A stretch of DNA of 64,000 nt from Verrucomicrobiales bacterium (GCA_015075445.1 JABTUJ010000014.1:1-64000), one strand, 5' to 3'. Counted from the first letter of the stretch, positions 38,559-49,097 are shown. The notes: generated from the sequence alone by a model not told the origin. Program-made: numbers and translations.

Positions 38559-39810
38559 CGAGGTCCACGCCCCAACCGGGGGCTTCGTGAATCCAGAGAT
38601 AACCGTCCTTCAGAGTCGGGCAGCCGGGAAAGACGTCGTAGGTGGCCGGGTTGAACTGGACCATCTCCTGGATGCCGAAGTTGTGGATCGCCAGATCGAG
38701 GTGGGCGTTGGCCGCATGGCCCACGGGAGAGACATCGCCCGGTCCGTGCCAGGCGCTGCGGACCTGGAACCACTCGGCCAGGGCGGCGAGTTTCCGCGCC
38801 ACGGTCAGGCCGCCGATCTGGGAGATGTGAACGCGGATGAAGTCGATCAGCCGTTCGCTGATGAGGCCGACCCATTCGTGGGGGCTGTTGAACAGTTCGC
38901 CCATGGCGATGGGCACGGCCGTCTGTTGGCGCAGGGCGCGGAACCAGCCAATCGCCTCGGGGGCGAAGGGGTCCTCAATGAAAAAGGGCCGATACGGCTC
39001 GAGGCGCTTGCAGAGATTGATCGCGTCGATGGGCTCGACGCGCTCGTGGATGTCGTGCAGCAGTTCGATTTCATCGCCGCACTTGGCCCGGACATGGGCG
39101 AACATCTCCTCGGTGGTCTTCAGGTACGGGCGGGCATCCATGTGACTCTCGACAGGAAGACCGAACTGCTGCCGCTCGAAGTCGGCCGTGCCGGAGAGGT
39201 GGGGCGAGCCATAGCCGCCGAGCTGGATCCGGATGTAGCGGAAGCCGCGTTCGCGATGCCGCTGGACGCTGTCCTCGAGCTGCGCGAGGTCGCGTCCCGA
39301 CGCGTGGGCGTAGCAGGGGACGGCGAAACGGCACTTGCCGCCGAGCAACTGGTACACGGGCAGTCCGGCGCGCTTGCCTTTGATGTCCCAGAGGGCCTGG
39401 TCGAGGCCGCTCAGGGCGTTGTTCAACACGGGCCCGTTGCGCCAGTAGGAGCTGGTGTAGGCCGTTTGCCAGATGTCCTCGATGTTGTCCGCGTCGCGGC
39501 CGCGACAGAACGGGTCGAGATATTCCTCGACGGCGGTCTTCACCGTGAGGGGACGTTGGTTGAACGTGGCGCAGCCCAGGCCGTAAAGGCCGGGCTCGGA
39601 GGTCTCGACCTTGACGACCACGAACCGGATGCCGGGATGGGGCGCGGTGAGGATGGGTCGGACCTTGGTGATCTTGAGCGGTCCCAAGGCGGGGGCGGTG
39701 GGTGCCGCTGGGGCGGGCTCGGCAGCGAGGGCCTCGGGTTGGAGGAGAAGACCGGCCGCGCCGGTGGTGCCGGCGGTGCCGAGCAGACGGAGGAGGGAAC
39801 GACGGTTCAT
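38464..39810 (-). CDS. ManD/RspA-type sugar-acid dehydratase (enolase superfamily), Tat-exported
   Basis: 448 residues. RRSLLRLLGTAGTTGAAGLLL at the start is a Tat-type signal. The enolase fold carries Mg ligands D253, E279 and E305 (HDIHERV, IEDPFAPE, GELFNSPHEW), spaced 26 and 26 as in characterised mannonate dehydratases. WHGPGDVSPVGHAAN and HASGRD are further ManD marks. ManD-group enzymes dehydrate D-mannonate and/or D-gluconate to the 2-keto-3-deoxy acid; which one applies here cannot be read from sequence. It overlaps the transporter gene upstream by four bases (ATGA). Export is unusual for this normally cytosolic enzyme. Confidence 0.85.
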   Translation of the reverse strand: MNRRSLLRLLGTAGTTGAAGLLLQPEALAAEPAPAAPTAPALGPLKITKVRPILTAPHPGIRFVVVKVETSEPGLYGLGCATFNQRPLTVKTAVEEYLDPFCRGRDADNIEDIWQTAYTSSYWRNGPVLNNALSGLDQALWDIKGKRAGLPVYQLLGGKCRFAVPCYAHASGRDLAQLEDSVQRHRERGFRYIRIQLGGYGSPHLSGTADFERQQFGLPVESHMDARPYLKTTEEMFAHVRAKCGDEIELLHDIHERVEPIDAINLCKRLEPYRPFFIEDPFAPEAIGWFRALRQQTAVPIAMGELFNSPHEWVGLISERLIDFIRVHISQIGGLTVARKLAALAEWFQVRSAWHGPGDVSPVGHAANAHLDLAIHNFGIQEMVQFNPATYDVFPGCPTLKDGYLWIHEAPGWGVDLDEDLASKFPLPADRPGYWLPVRRRDGTAVRP

Positions 39811-41006
39811 GGGTTTGGGGTTTCGCCCGATGGGCCGGGGGGGGGACGTTTACGCCAGTAGGACGCCAGGATCGAGCCGGACACGTTCATCCAGGGGCCG
39901 AAGATGGCCGGGGCCAGGGCGGCTTTGGCGCTCTGAAGTGTGTTCATGGCCAGGCCCGAGGCCATGCCGCCGTTCTGCATGCCCACCTCCACCGCGACGG
40001 TCCGCGCATCGACGACGCTCAACCGCAGGGCTCGCGCGGCGTAGTAGCCCAGCAGGTAGCCCAGCAAGTTGTGCAGCATGGCCGCACCGAGGAGTGCCAA
40101 CCCCACGCGCTTGAGATCCTCGCTCGAGCGCGCGGTGATGATGGCGATGATGAAGCAGATCCCGGCCATGGACACGACGGGCAACGCGCGGTCCATCCAG
40201 GTCGAGGGGCCTTTCAACCACAGCTCGACCACCAGCTTCGCCAGAATCGTCACCGCCAGCATGCTGAAGCCCAGGATCAGACCACTCTTCAACGCGCCGA
40301 GCCAGGCCACCGGCGTCAACCCCACCAGGACGGCCAGCAGCAGACCCAGCCCGCCGAGGGCGGCCAGCGGCCCCGCCTTCCGAAACTGCGGCAGGGTGCC
40401 GTAAAGGACGCGGTGCGCCACGAGACCGGCGATCACCGGCACGAGGATCATGTTGCAGATGTCCACCATCATCTTGACGAAACTCACGGTGATGTATTGC
40501 CCGGCCAGCAGCTTCATCATCAGCGGCGTCATGATCGGCGACATCAGCGTCGCGAGCGCCGTCAGGGTCACCGAGAGCGGCACGTTGGCGCGGGCCAGGT
40601 AGTTGATGACGTTCGAGGCCACGCCGCTGGGCGCCGATCCGATCAGCACGACGCCGGCGGCTACTTCGGCCTCGAACCCGAACAGTTTGGCGAGGCCGAA
40701 ACCCACGAAGGGCATGATCGTGTACTGGAGCGCGACGCCGACGATCACCGGCCACGGCATCGCGAGCACCCGCGTGAAATCCCGCACGCTCAGGGTGGTG
40801 CCCATGCCGAACATGATGATCTGGACCAGCGGCGTGATGAGGTGGCGCAGATCGAACCCAAACCACGTCCCGAAGGCCCAGGGATACGCCATTGAGGCGG
40901 CCACAAACGCGAACACCCACACTGTGAACGCGTACGGACGCAGCATCCGGTGGCGCGTGAAAGCGACCGCCGCCAGCGCGAACAGCACTACCAGCAGGGC
41001 CCCCAT
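39807..41006 (-). CDS. BASS-family (bile acid:Na+ symporter-like) transporter
   Basis: 399 residues with about nine or ten membrane helices. The BASS signatures LITPLVQIIMFGMGTTLSVRDF, GSAPSGVASNVINYLARANVPLSVTLTA and VEVGMQNGGMASGLAM are all present. Family members carry bile acids, pyruvate, pantothenate or other organic acids with sodium. The operon (DUF1080 protein three bases upstream, sugar-acid dehydratase overlapping downstream) suggests an acidic sugar derivative as cargo. This is inference from context. Confidence 0.88.
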   Translation of the reverse strand: MGALLVVLFALAAVAFTRHRMLRPYAFTVWVFAFVAASMAYPWAFGTWFGFDLRHLITPLVQIIMFGMGTTLSVRDFTRVLAMPWPVIVGVALQYTIMPFVGFGLAKLFGFEAEVAAGVVLIGSAPSGVASNVINYLARANVPLSVTLTALATLMSPIMTPLMMKLLAGQYITVSFVKMMVDICNMILVPVIAGLVAHRVLYGTLPQFRKAGPLAALGGLGLLLAVLVGLTPVAWLGALKSGLILGFSMLAVTILAKLVVELWLKGPSTWMDRALPVVSMAGICFIIAIITARSSEDLKRVGLALLGAAMLHNLLGYLLGYYAARALRLSVVDARTVAVEVGMQNGGMASGLAMNTLQSAKAALAPAIFGPWMNVSGSILASYWRKRPPPGPSGETPNP

Positions 41007-41009
41007 GGC

Positions 41010-42185
41010 TCAGGGCAGTTCGACAATCCGGAGGTTGCGAAAGGACAGGTCCGTGGTTGGGTCGTGACCCTGCAGGCTCAGCACCCCGGCCTCGGCCCGG
41101 TAACCCTGGCGCGCACTCTGGTGCGGCGGGCGCGGATCCGTGAAGTCCGTGACCTGGATGCCGTTGACCCAGGTGGCCAGATGTCGTCCGTGCGCCAGGA
41201 TCGTCATGGTGAACCACTCGCGGTCATTGGACACCACCCGGCGCGCCGGTTGCCGGTTGTACAGGCCGCCCGTGCCGTAATCCACCGGCCGGCTGCGGTC
41301 GTTCCCTTCCCATTGGTTGCGGATCTGGCTTTCATACCCGCTCCAGAACTGGCCGCGTTGAGCCCGGAAGAAGACGCCGCTGTTCAGGTGGGTGCCGTTG
41401 GAGAGGATCTCGAGCTGGAACACGAAGTTGGCATACTCGCCCTCTGATTGGAGGTCCCCGTTGCCGTCCTTCACATTCAGCCAGCCTTCGGGCGTGACCG
41501 AGTAGACCGACTTCCGCCCCGGGATCGCCTGCCACCCCGCCAGGTCGCGACCGTTGAAGATGCTCTCGAGCCCGAGGGGCCGCAGTTTGAGGTTGCGGAA
41601 GCGGACCACGCCCTCGCCCTTGAGGTTCTGGAGCGCGAGGGTGCCGCGGGTGTGCTTTGAGTCGCGGGCATCGACGACGGTCTGGCCGTTGAGCCGGATG
41701 ACGAGGTGATCGCCTTGGGCGCGGAGTTCGTAACGGTTCCAGCGGCCGACGGTGGACACGTCGCCTGACCGGCGGGCGACGAGGTTGATGCTGCCGGTGG
41801 GCCAGGTGTCGTGGGCGTCGTAGATGTTGACCTCGTAGGCGTTCTCCGCAGTGATCTCCCCTTCGGAAGGACAGCGCAGGAAGACGCCGCTGTTCGCGGT
41901 GGCGTCCACCCAGAACTCGGCCGCGAGCTCGAAGTCGGCAAACTCGGTTGTGGTGCTGAGCATGCCTGGCCCGGTGCCCGGACGATGGCTGAGGGCGCCT
42001 TCGCTGACCTCCCATTGCCCCTCCCCACGCGGCGCCCAGCCGAAGGTCGTTTCGCCGTCGAAAAGCAGGATCCAGCCGGCCGAAACCTCCGCGGGACTGA
42101 GGGTGTTGGGGGGCGATTGGGCGAAGGCGCTGGAGCCACACGCGGCCAGGAGGAGAACCGACGCCAGGCGTTCCGAGAGGTGCAT
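41010..42185 (-). CDS. Secreted protein with two 3-keto-disaccharide hydrolase (DUF1080) domains
   Basis: 391 residues with a signal peptide (MHLSERLASVLLLAACGSSAFAQ). Two DUF1080 concanavalin-like domains lie in tandem. The first (about 35-200) has GWILLFDGETTFGWAP, GVFLRCPSEGE and YEVNIYDAHD. The second (about 205-390) has LESIFNGRDLAGWQAIPG, GVFFRAQRG, YESQIRNQW and MTILAHGRHLATWVNG. DUF1080 proteins include enzymes that act on 3-keto-glycosides formed by oxidative attack on sugars. First gene of the operon with the BASS transporter and the ManD-like enzyme. The ATG at 42185 was chosen for the signal peptide. Confidence 0.85.
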   Translation of the reverse strand: MHLSERLASVLLLAACGSSAFAQSPPNTLSPAEVSAGWILLFDGETTFGWAPRGEGQWEVSEGALSHRPGTGPGMLSTTTEFADFELAAEFWVDATANSGVFLRCPSEGEITAENAYEVNIYDAHDTWPTGSINLVARRSGDVSTVGRWNRYELRAQGDHLVIRLNGQTVVDARDSKHTRGTLALQNLKGEGVVRFRNLKLRPLGLESIFNGRDLAGWQAIPGRKSVYSVTPEGWLNVKDGNGDLQSEGEYANFVFQLEILSNGTHLNSGVFFRAQRGQFWSGYESQIRNQWEGNDRSRPVDYGTGGLYNRQPARRVVSNDREWFTMTILAHGRHLATWVNGIQVTDFTDPRPPHQSARQGYRAEAGVLSLQGHDPTTDLSFRNLRIVELP

Positions 42186-42230
42186 GGGGCGGAGCATCCC
42201 GCATCCGGCCGGGCCGGTCAATTGTCGCGG

Positions 42231-42592
42231 TGCGACGGTGGGACGGTGGGACGGTGGGACGGTGGGACGGTGGGACGGTGGGACGGTGGGACTGTAGGAG
42301 TCGAGGTGACGAGACTCAGATGGTGGGACGGTGGGACGGTGGGCCCGTAGGAGTCGAGGTGACGAGACTCAGACGCGAGGTCGGGTGCGACGGTGGGCCC
42401 GTAGGAGTCGAGGTGACGAGACTCAGACGCGAGGTCGGGTGGGACGGTGGGACGGTGCGACGGTGGGACGGTGGGATGGTGGGACGGTGGGATGGTGGGA
42501 CGGTGGGATGGTGGGACGGTGGGATGGTGGGACGGCGGGACGGTGCGACGGTGGGACGGTGGGACGGTGGGACGGTGGGACGGTGGGACGGA
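42231..42592. repeat. GGGACGGT octamer array with three embedded GTAGGAGTCGAGGTGAC copies
   Basis: Dozens of GGGACGGT units, with GGGATGGT and GCGACGGT variants, fill the gap upstream of the DUF1080 operon. Three blocks at about 42294-42319, 42347-42372 and 42401-42426 read GTAGGAGTCGAGGTGACGAG. This is the reverse complement of the right half of the 23 kb array unit, so two otherwise different arrays share a module. All frames are open but give only WDGGTVGR-type peptides. Confidence 0.95.
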
Positions 42593-42597
42593 GAAGC

Positions 42598-44349
42598 TTA
42601 GTTCTTAAGGGCTGATGCCGGCGCGGCGGTGGCTCCTTCGGAGTTCGGGGCTTCCGTCACCGTCAGGACGCGGTTGATCTCGGGGTTGCGAATCCGATTG
42701 GTCCCGCCACCGATCCAACGGACCTCGACTTCGTCCACGCGGTCGCGCGGGCCAAGCCCGAACTGCAGCCGAGTGCCGAAGTGGCTCTGGTAGCTGCGTC
42801 CGCTGTGCACTTCGTCGGTCAGCGTCAGGTCGCCGGCTCGGACGATCACTCGGGCGCCGACGCCGTCCCGATTCGTGGTGGTGCCCCGCAGCCGGACCTG
42901 CAGCCACCGGTGGGCCGGCGGGGTATCGTTGCGCAGCACCGTCGGTTCGCGGCGGGAGTTGAGGATCACGACGTCAAGGTCGCCGTCGTTGTCCAGGTCG
43001 TCGAAAGCCGCGCCGCGGCTGCTCAGCTCGACGCGCATACCGTCCCCGCTCTGGGCCGTCACATCCGCGAATTTCCCGTTGCCCAGGTTCCGCAGGACCC
43101 GATTCCGCTGATGGTACGTGGTCGAGGAGTCGTAGAGCTCCACGTTGTCCTGGAGATGTCCGGCCGCGATGAACAGGTCGCGATGCCCGTCGTTGTCGAG
43201 GTCGACGATGCCGCAGCCCCAGGTAACCAGAGCCGCCATGCGCGCACCGGCCCCGGTCATCGCCGTCACGTCCTCGAAGAGGCCCTTGCCCCGGTTGCGG
43301 TAGAGCACCGGTGCCTCGCGCTGGAACGAGGTGGCGTAGAAGTCCAGTTGGCCGTCGTTGTCGAAATCCCCGCAATCGACGCCCATGGTGCCGTGCGCGC
43401 GGCCGGCGGCGTCGTAGCCCACCCCCCGGAGCAGGCCGGATTCCTGGAAGCGCCCGCGGCCATCGTTCACGAACAGGAAGTTGCCGGTCTCGTCGTTGCC
43501 CACAAAGATGTCGGTGTCGCCGTCCCCGTCGAAGTCGGCGGCCACCACCCCCATGGCCGCCCCTTCATGGGTCCCGATGCCTGAGGCCACGCTGACGTCG
43601 GTGAAGGTGCCGTCGCCGTTGTTGCGGTAGAGACAGCTTGCGGTGGTCGGATAGTTGAGCGGGCCCACGTAGGCGGGGTGGCCGTTGAAGCGCACAATGT
43701 GGTGCCGGGCGAAGGTGAGGCCGATGTAGTGGCCGACATAGAGGTCCAGGTCGCCATCCCCGTCCATGTCCAGGAACACGGTGCCCGCACCCACATGCGT
43801 GGCGGTGCCCGCGACGCCCGCTGCGGCCGCCACTTCCTCGAAGGTGCCATCGCCTCGGTTTCGGAAGAGCAGGTTCGGGCCGAAGTTGTCGAGGAACAGG
43901 TCGGCATCGCCGTCGTTGTCGTAGTCGGCGACCGCGACGCCCAGGGCGTAGCAGGGGATGGCAAGACCGGCGCGCTGCGTGACATCGGTAAAGCGCCAGC
44001 CGCCCTCATTCCGGTACAGTCGGCAGGTGGACGGGGTGTTCGTCGTGGCCTGGCCGAGCGGCGCGCCGTTCAGGAAGAGGATGTCCGTGAGGCCGTCATT
44101 GTCGTAATCGAAGGTGGCGATTCCCGCGCTCACAGTCTCGACGATGTAGCGCTGGCCCGAGCTGCCGTCGGTGTGAACGAAGTCAATACCGGTCTGCCGC
44201 GTGACGTCCGTGAACCGGATGGGGCTGTCGGTGGCGGCGGAGGCGGAGGCGGAGGGAGGTGCGGCCAGGCAGGGCGACAGGCCGGTTAGAAACGCGGCCC
44301 AGCAGGCTCGCCTCACTGAATGGCGCAGGTTCCGGGGAATAATCCACAT
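42598..44349 (-). CDS. Secreted CRTAC1-like FG-GAP/VCBS protein with ASPIC/UnbV C-terminus
   Basis: 583 residues with a signal peptide at about 12-31 (ACWAAFLTGLSPCLAA). Repeated FG-GAP/VCBS blades carry calcium-type DxDxDG motifs: DYDNDGLTD, DYDNDGDAD, DMDGDGDLD, DFDGDGDTD, DFDNDGQLD, DLDNDGHRD and DLDNDGDLD. The ASPIC/UnbV domain closes the protein (WLQVRLRGTTTNRDGVGARVIV ... GRSYQSHFGTRLQFGLG ... VEVRWIGG). Its start is three bases after the stop of the TPR gene, so the two form an operon. This CRTAC1/TPR pairing is common in PVC bacteria; the function is unknown. Confidence 0.88.
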   Translation of the reverse strand: MWIIPRNLRHSVRRACWAAFLTGLSPCLAAPPSASASAATDSPIRFTDVTRQTGIDFVHTDGSSGQRYIVETVSAGIATFDYDNDGLTDILFLNGAPLGQATTNTPSTCRLYRNEGGWRFTDVTQRAGLAIPCYALGVAVADYDNDGDADLFLDNFGPNLLFRNRGDGTFEEVAAAAGVAGTATHVGAGTVFLDMDGDGDLDLYVGHYIGLTFARHHIVRFNGHPAYVGPLNYPTTASCLYRNNGDGTFTDVSVASGIGTHEGAAMGVVAADFDGDGDTDIFVGNDETGNFLFVNDGRGRFQESGLLRGVGYDAAGRAHGTMGVDCGDFDNDGQLDFYATSFQREAPVLYRNRGKGLFEDVTAMTGAGARMAALVTWGCGIVDLDNDGHRDLFIAAGHLQDNVELYDSSTTYHQRNRVLRNLGNGKFADVTAQSGDGMRVELSSRGAAFDDLDNDGDLDVVILNSRREPTVLRNDTPPAHRWLQVRLRGTTTNRDGVGARVIVRAGDLTLTDEVHSGRSYQSHFGTRLQFGLGPRDRVDEVEVRWIGGGTNRIRNPEINRVLTVTEAPNSEGATAAPASALKN

Positions 44350-44352
44350 GTG

Positions 44353-46019
44353 CTACGGGGTTGCCTCGAGGGCCGCGCGCCATTCCCGGTAATCGCGGTT
44401 GTCGGGATCCAGTTCGGTGGCGCGGACCGCGGCGGCCCTTGCGGCGTCGGGGGCCGAGGTCTTCGCCTGCAGGCGGCTGAGGATGTAGTAGTGGGGTGCG
44501 ACGGGCGCGAGGTTGACGGCCTGTTGGGCGAGTTCGACCGCCTCGGTCAGGTTGGTGTTGTTCCGGAGGTAGAACTGGGCGAGGGCGAAGCAGGTTTCGG
44601 GACGCTGGGGCGCCAGCTTGTGGGCCGTCTGGAAGGCGGTGGCAGCCTGCTCCGTGGCTCCCTGGCGAACCTGCAGGTTGCCGAGGCTGAGTCGATGGAA
44701 CGCGTTGCCGGGTTCGAGGCGGATCAGCTCTTCGCAGAGGCGGAGCGCCTCGGGATTTCGGCCGGTCTTCTGCAGCAGCATCATGAGGTGGAAGCGGCAG
44801 GCGGTATGGGACGGATCGAGTTCGGCGGCGCGCCGCCAGGTGGCTTCCGCCTTGGATGTTTCGCCACCTTCGGCATAGACCCAGCCGATGGCGGTGTGCG
44901 TCAGCGCCAGGCTCTGCCGGGTGATATGCAGGGGACTGAACTGCTCGCGCAGGCTGCGGCCGCTCTGCTGTTGTCGGGCCTTCAGGGCGGCGAACCGGCG
45001 CTGATACTCCGCGGCGGCGGTGTCATCGCCGAGCCGGAGGGAGAGGCTCAGGAGCCCATAGAGGGCTTCGCCGCAATCCGCCTCGAGCGAGAGGGCGGCT
45101 TCGTAATGGCGGCGCGCTTCGGCGAGACGATCCAGTCGCTGGCAGGCCTGGCCGCGCAACGCGACCACCCGTGCCGAGGATTCCCGGCTCGCGTCGAGCA
45201 ACGCGAGACATTCGGCTGGTCGATTCTGTTGGTAGAGGAACTCGGCCAGGCGGAATCGGGTCTCCTCCCGCCGGGGGTTAAGGCGCAACGACTCCCGGAA
45301 GGCGGCTTCCGCGGCGCTGTCCTCCTCCCGGAGCCGCAACGCGTCGCCGAGGTTGGCCAGGACGTTGGCCCGGTCGTGCAAGCGGATCGCGGACGGGGGC
45401 AGCGCGAGCCCTTCCCGCCAGCAGCGGATGGCTTCGTCAAGGAGACCCTGCTCGTTGTAGACCGCGCCGAGGATGAAGAACGCCTCGTCGGTCGGGTACC
45501 GACGTTGCAGCTCCCGGGCGGCTTCGAGTTGCTCGGCACGGAGCGATTGCTCTTCGCGGTCGGAGGCGGAGCCCGACTCGATCGGTGCCGAGCCATCAGG
45601 TGCGCGCCGGGGGGTGTCGTCCCTTGCCTCGAGGCTGGCCGGCGCGTTCGCAACGGTCCGAACAATCCCCGATGTTCGTAATCGGCGGAGAAGCCAAGAC
45701 GGGGAGTTTTTCCACCGATTACGAACATCGGGGATGGGGGAAGCGACGTGGTTCGCTTGGATATGTTGAGGGACGCTGAATCCAGCCCGCCGGGTCGGGG
45801 ACCCGGCCTACAGGTTGTCGGCCCGGTGCCCTCACTGGGCGGTTCAGGAGGTGCGGCTGACGGGACCGTGGCGGCGGCGGTCGAGATCAGGCTGCAGAAC
45901 ACCACCGCGACCCATCCACGTGCCGGACGTCGAGCTGGCGCTGGTCGTCCCAGAGGGCTCCCGCGACGCGGGCGCTCTCGCCAGGGTCTGGCCGGGACAC
46001 ATGGGCGAGTGCGATGCAC
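44353..46019 (-). CDS. Exported TPR protein, frame-broken by a repeat insertion near its 5' end
   Basis: The TPR part is clear from about 45560 down to 44353: AEQLEAARELQRRYPTDEAFFILGAVYNEQGLLDEAI, then helical pairs to the end (TKAEATWRRAAELDPSHTA, LCEELIRLEPGNAF and similar). No start codon opens that frame after the TAG at about 45805. A signal-peptide-like stretch (WVAVVFCSLISTAAATVPSA) lies upstream in a frame one base off, from GTG 46019. Comparison with the copy at 54.1 kb shows one G missing in the run at 45797-45800. With it restored, signal peptide, translated repeat and TPR domain join. Either a real lesion or a homopolymer error. Confidence 0.65.
45665..45780. repeat. Composite palindromic repeat, copy c (truncated)
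   Basis: Core inverted repeat GATGTTCGTAATCGGCGG ... CCGATTACGAACATCGGG followed by GAAGCGACGTGGTTCGCTTGGAT-type flank. The GTGCAGGC module present in copies a and b is missing. A degenerate GGCCCGGTGCCCTCACTGGG palindrome follows at about 45817-45836. It lies between the signal-peptide segment and the TPR domain of the surrounding gene. Confidence 0.85.
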
Positions 46020-46134
46020 GGCGAAGGGCGGCCGGGATCGCCGCAGGCGTCGTCAACGAAGCGAACGAGGGCCGGGACGGCTGGCCGTTGACCGGTGGGT
46101 GCGGTCCGGCCAGATCCGTCCCGGAACCTCAGCG

Positions 46135-49072
46135 CTATTTCTTCATCCGGTAGTACTGGCTCGCGGTGCCAATCGCGACGGTGAGCTTCCTCATCCCGGC
46201 CTCCTCGACCGCGCCCGAGGTATCGACGGTGGTCCAAGTGGCGCCAGCGCCGAGGCTGGACGTCACCTCGAGGGCAAAGCCGGTGGCCGAGCTCGGCCAA
46301 CTGATCAGCACGTTGCTGCCGGACCGCGCGATCTCGAGAGTGGGCGGCGTAGTGGGTTCCGGTACCTGATTGGGGCCCGCGGCGAAGTTCGCGGCCACCT
46401 GTTCGGCGGAGAGGGCGCCTTCCCAGATCCGGAACTCGTTGAACGAGCCCTGGAACATGGCGTCGTTCATTGCGAGCGACCGAGCCAGTTGTTGACATCG
46501 TTGATGATGTTCGGCGGAACCGCGGCCGGTCCGGTCGCGACTTGGGCGGCATCCCGATAGAGGCGGGCCTGGTTGCCGGTGTAGTCGTAGATGGCAGCCA
46601 CGTAGATCTCGGCCCCGGTGGACAGGGGCGCGGAGCGGTGAGTTGGGTGGGTTCGCCACCGGTCCGGGGGTCGCGCACCGCGAAGCGAGGTTGGCGTCCC
46701 CTGGGGCGAGAAAGTAGTTGCTGCCGTTGTTGATGCTCTTCGCCGCCGCATGAGGTGCCGAAGTCGAAGATGCGCTGCCAGGAGCCCGAGCCTTCCCAGG
46801 TGACCCAGGCTTCGAAGGAAAGGTTGACCCGCGCGCTGATGATGCCGTTGGGCAGGTCGACATAACCGGCCACGGGATCCGCGGCCGACGCCGTGCCACC
46901 GGGCAGATGGAGGCGTCCGGCGCCGTCGAAGTCGGCTCCGACGCCTTTGAGGGTGCCGTGCGCGGAGCCGACGGAATCGGCGGCTGTGGTGCTGCTGGGG
47001 GACTCGCTGAAGCTGTACCGGTGCTTGAGCGCGAGCGGCGGCGGGTTGAGGACGGTGATGAGCTGCGAGACCGGCCGGCCCTGGTAGTTGCCGGAGAGGG
47101 TGGCGGTGCCCGCTTTCACGGCAGTGTAGGCACCGGTTGCCGTCACGGTGAGCACCTCGGGGTCGTTCGAGGTCAATTCGGTGAAACCGGTGACGTTGAC
47201 GTTCTTGAGGTTGGCGAAGTTGGCCACGACTTGCGCCTGACCAAAGAACCGTGGGCCGGGCAGGGTGGCGGCGCTGACGGTCAGCGCGACCGATTCGAGG
47301 GCCCCGGGAGGATTGAGGGTGGGGCCGAACAGGAAGTTATTGGCCACGTCGGCATCGCTGAGCTTGCCGGTGTGGACGCGGACCATGGCGAGGTAGCCGG
47401 ACAGTGCCTGGCCGAATTCGAAGTCTGTGCCGGCCGTGTTGGCTTGGGCGGCCAACCGGACGGGCAGGTCGGCATGGGTGTTCAACGCGCCGACGTTCTT
47501 GGTGGTCTTGAGGACGCCGTCGGCGTACACACGCGAGGTATTAACGCCGTCGTAGGTGTAGACCAGGTAGTGCCATTGGCCAGCGGCGGGGTTGCCGGAC
47601 CAGCCCATGTCCGGGCTGCCCCAATGGCCGACGGCGCCGTAGGTGCCGTTGGCGCCGTAGTTGAACGACATGTTGCTGCCTTCCGGACCGCCGCGCCGTC
47701 CCCAGGCCACGAGGGTCTCCTCGTCGGCAAGGCCTGGGTTGTAGGCCCAAACCTCGATCGAGCGATCGCTGCCGCCGTGCAATTCGGCTGTGGTGTACGG
47801 GCCTTCATAGGCGTCGGTGAAAGGCGATTCCGGGTTGAAACGGACGCCGGCCACGCCGCTGCTCTCGACGTTGGCGACATAGGTGGGAGTTCCGGCGGCA
47901 TAGAAGTCGCCCGTCCCCGCCCGGTTCTCCCAGACCGTGGTGTCGTTGCTGGCGTCGGCGGCCCGGAGGTCAACGAAAAGGGTACCTGCCACGATCGGCG
48001 CCCCGGTCTGGCGCGCATTGACGGTGATGGTTTCCTCGTCGGTTCGGCTCTGGAAGGTGAGAGTGAGTTTGGCGACTCCCGGGCTGACGGCCGTCACCAC
48101 GCCCGCGGCATCGACGGTGAGTACGGAGGTATTGTCGGACGCGAAAGTCACGCCGGGCACGTTGGCCAGAGGGAGGTCCTGGAAGTTGGCGAAGTCGGCC
48201 GAGGCGGTGACCGGCTGCGTATCGAGCTCGGTCATGGTGGTGTTGAGGACGTTGAGGTTGACGGCCTGCAAGGCACCGAGGCGGGCCGGGTCGGTGCTGG
48301 GCGTGGCGGGGCCGGCGACGAAGCTGGCGGCGACCTCAAGCGGGTTCAGCGCGTTGTCGTAGATGCGGAACTCGTCGTAGTTGCCCTGGAACATGGGGTC
48401 ATTCCACTGCGAGCGGCCGAGCCAGTTGTTGACGTCGTTGATGTCCTTAAGGGCGACACCAGCCGGGCCGGTGACGAGCAGGACCGCGTTGCTGTAAAGG
48501 CGGGAGACGTTGGCGGCCGTGTCGTAGGTGATCGTGAGGCAGACTGGGGCTTGGTACTCGAGCGGGGCTCGCGCGGTCAACTGGGTCGGCTCGGCGCCGG
48601 TCACGGGATCGCGGACGGCGAACCGGAGGTTGTCGGGTCCCTGCGGGGAGCAGAACAGGTAGGCGCCGCCGCCGTTGACGACGTTCTCGCCGCCGGCGGA
48701 CGTGCCAAAGTCAAAGACCCGCTGCCACGAGGAACTGCTGCTCTCCCAGGTGACCCAGGTCTCGATGGTGATGTTCTGCAGGACGTTGATGATGTGGTTG
48801 GGGAGGTCCACATAGCCGGCGATGACCTCCGGGGCATCGGCGGAGAAGCCACCACCGGGGAGATAGAGCCGGCCGGCGCCATCGAAGAAGCCGCCGTTGC
48901 CTTTGAGTTCCCCGTGGGCGCCGCCCACCGAGTCGTTCACGGTGGTGCCGGTCGTTTCGTTGAAGCTGTAGCGGTGGATCAGCCCGGCTTGCGTGACGAG
49001 CGGCAGCGCCAGGGCGGCGACGGTCGTCAGCAACGCGAGTCGGATCCGACATGCAAGGGGGCTTTCGGTCAT
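46135..49072 (-). CDS. Secreted three-LamG-domain protein with Big2-like spacers, frame-broken near the 3' end
   Basis: The signal peptide reads LALLTTVAALALPLVTQA. LamG/concanavalin domains lie at about 25-250 (HRYSFNETTGTTVNDSVGG ... NNWLGRSQWNDPMFQGNYDEFRIY) and 360-590; Big2-like domains (LANVPGVTFASDNTSVLTVDAAGVVTAV) separate them. A third LamG copy begins HRYSFSESPSSTTAADSVG. Within it the frame changes at about 46745, 46695, 46625 and 46472; pieces in three frames still spell NNGSNYFLAPG, FAVRDPRTGGEPTQLTA, YDYTGNQARLY and FQGSFNEFRIWEGALS. The true end is the stop at 46135 after the shared C-terminal module (LISWPSSATGFALE ... QYYRMKK). Read without correction, the frame runs on to 45887. 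Confidence 0.8.
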
Positions 49073-49097
49073 GGCACGAGTGGGTCGGGTGTTCACT

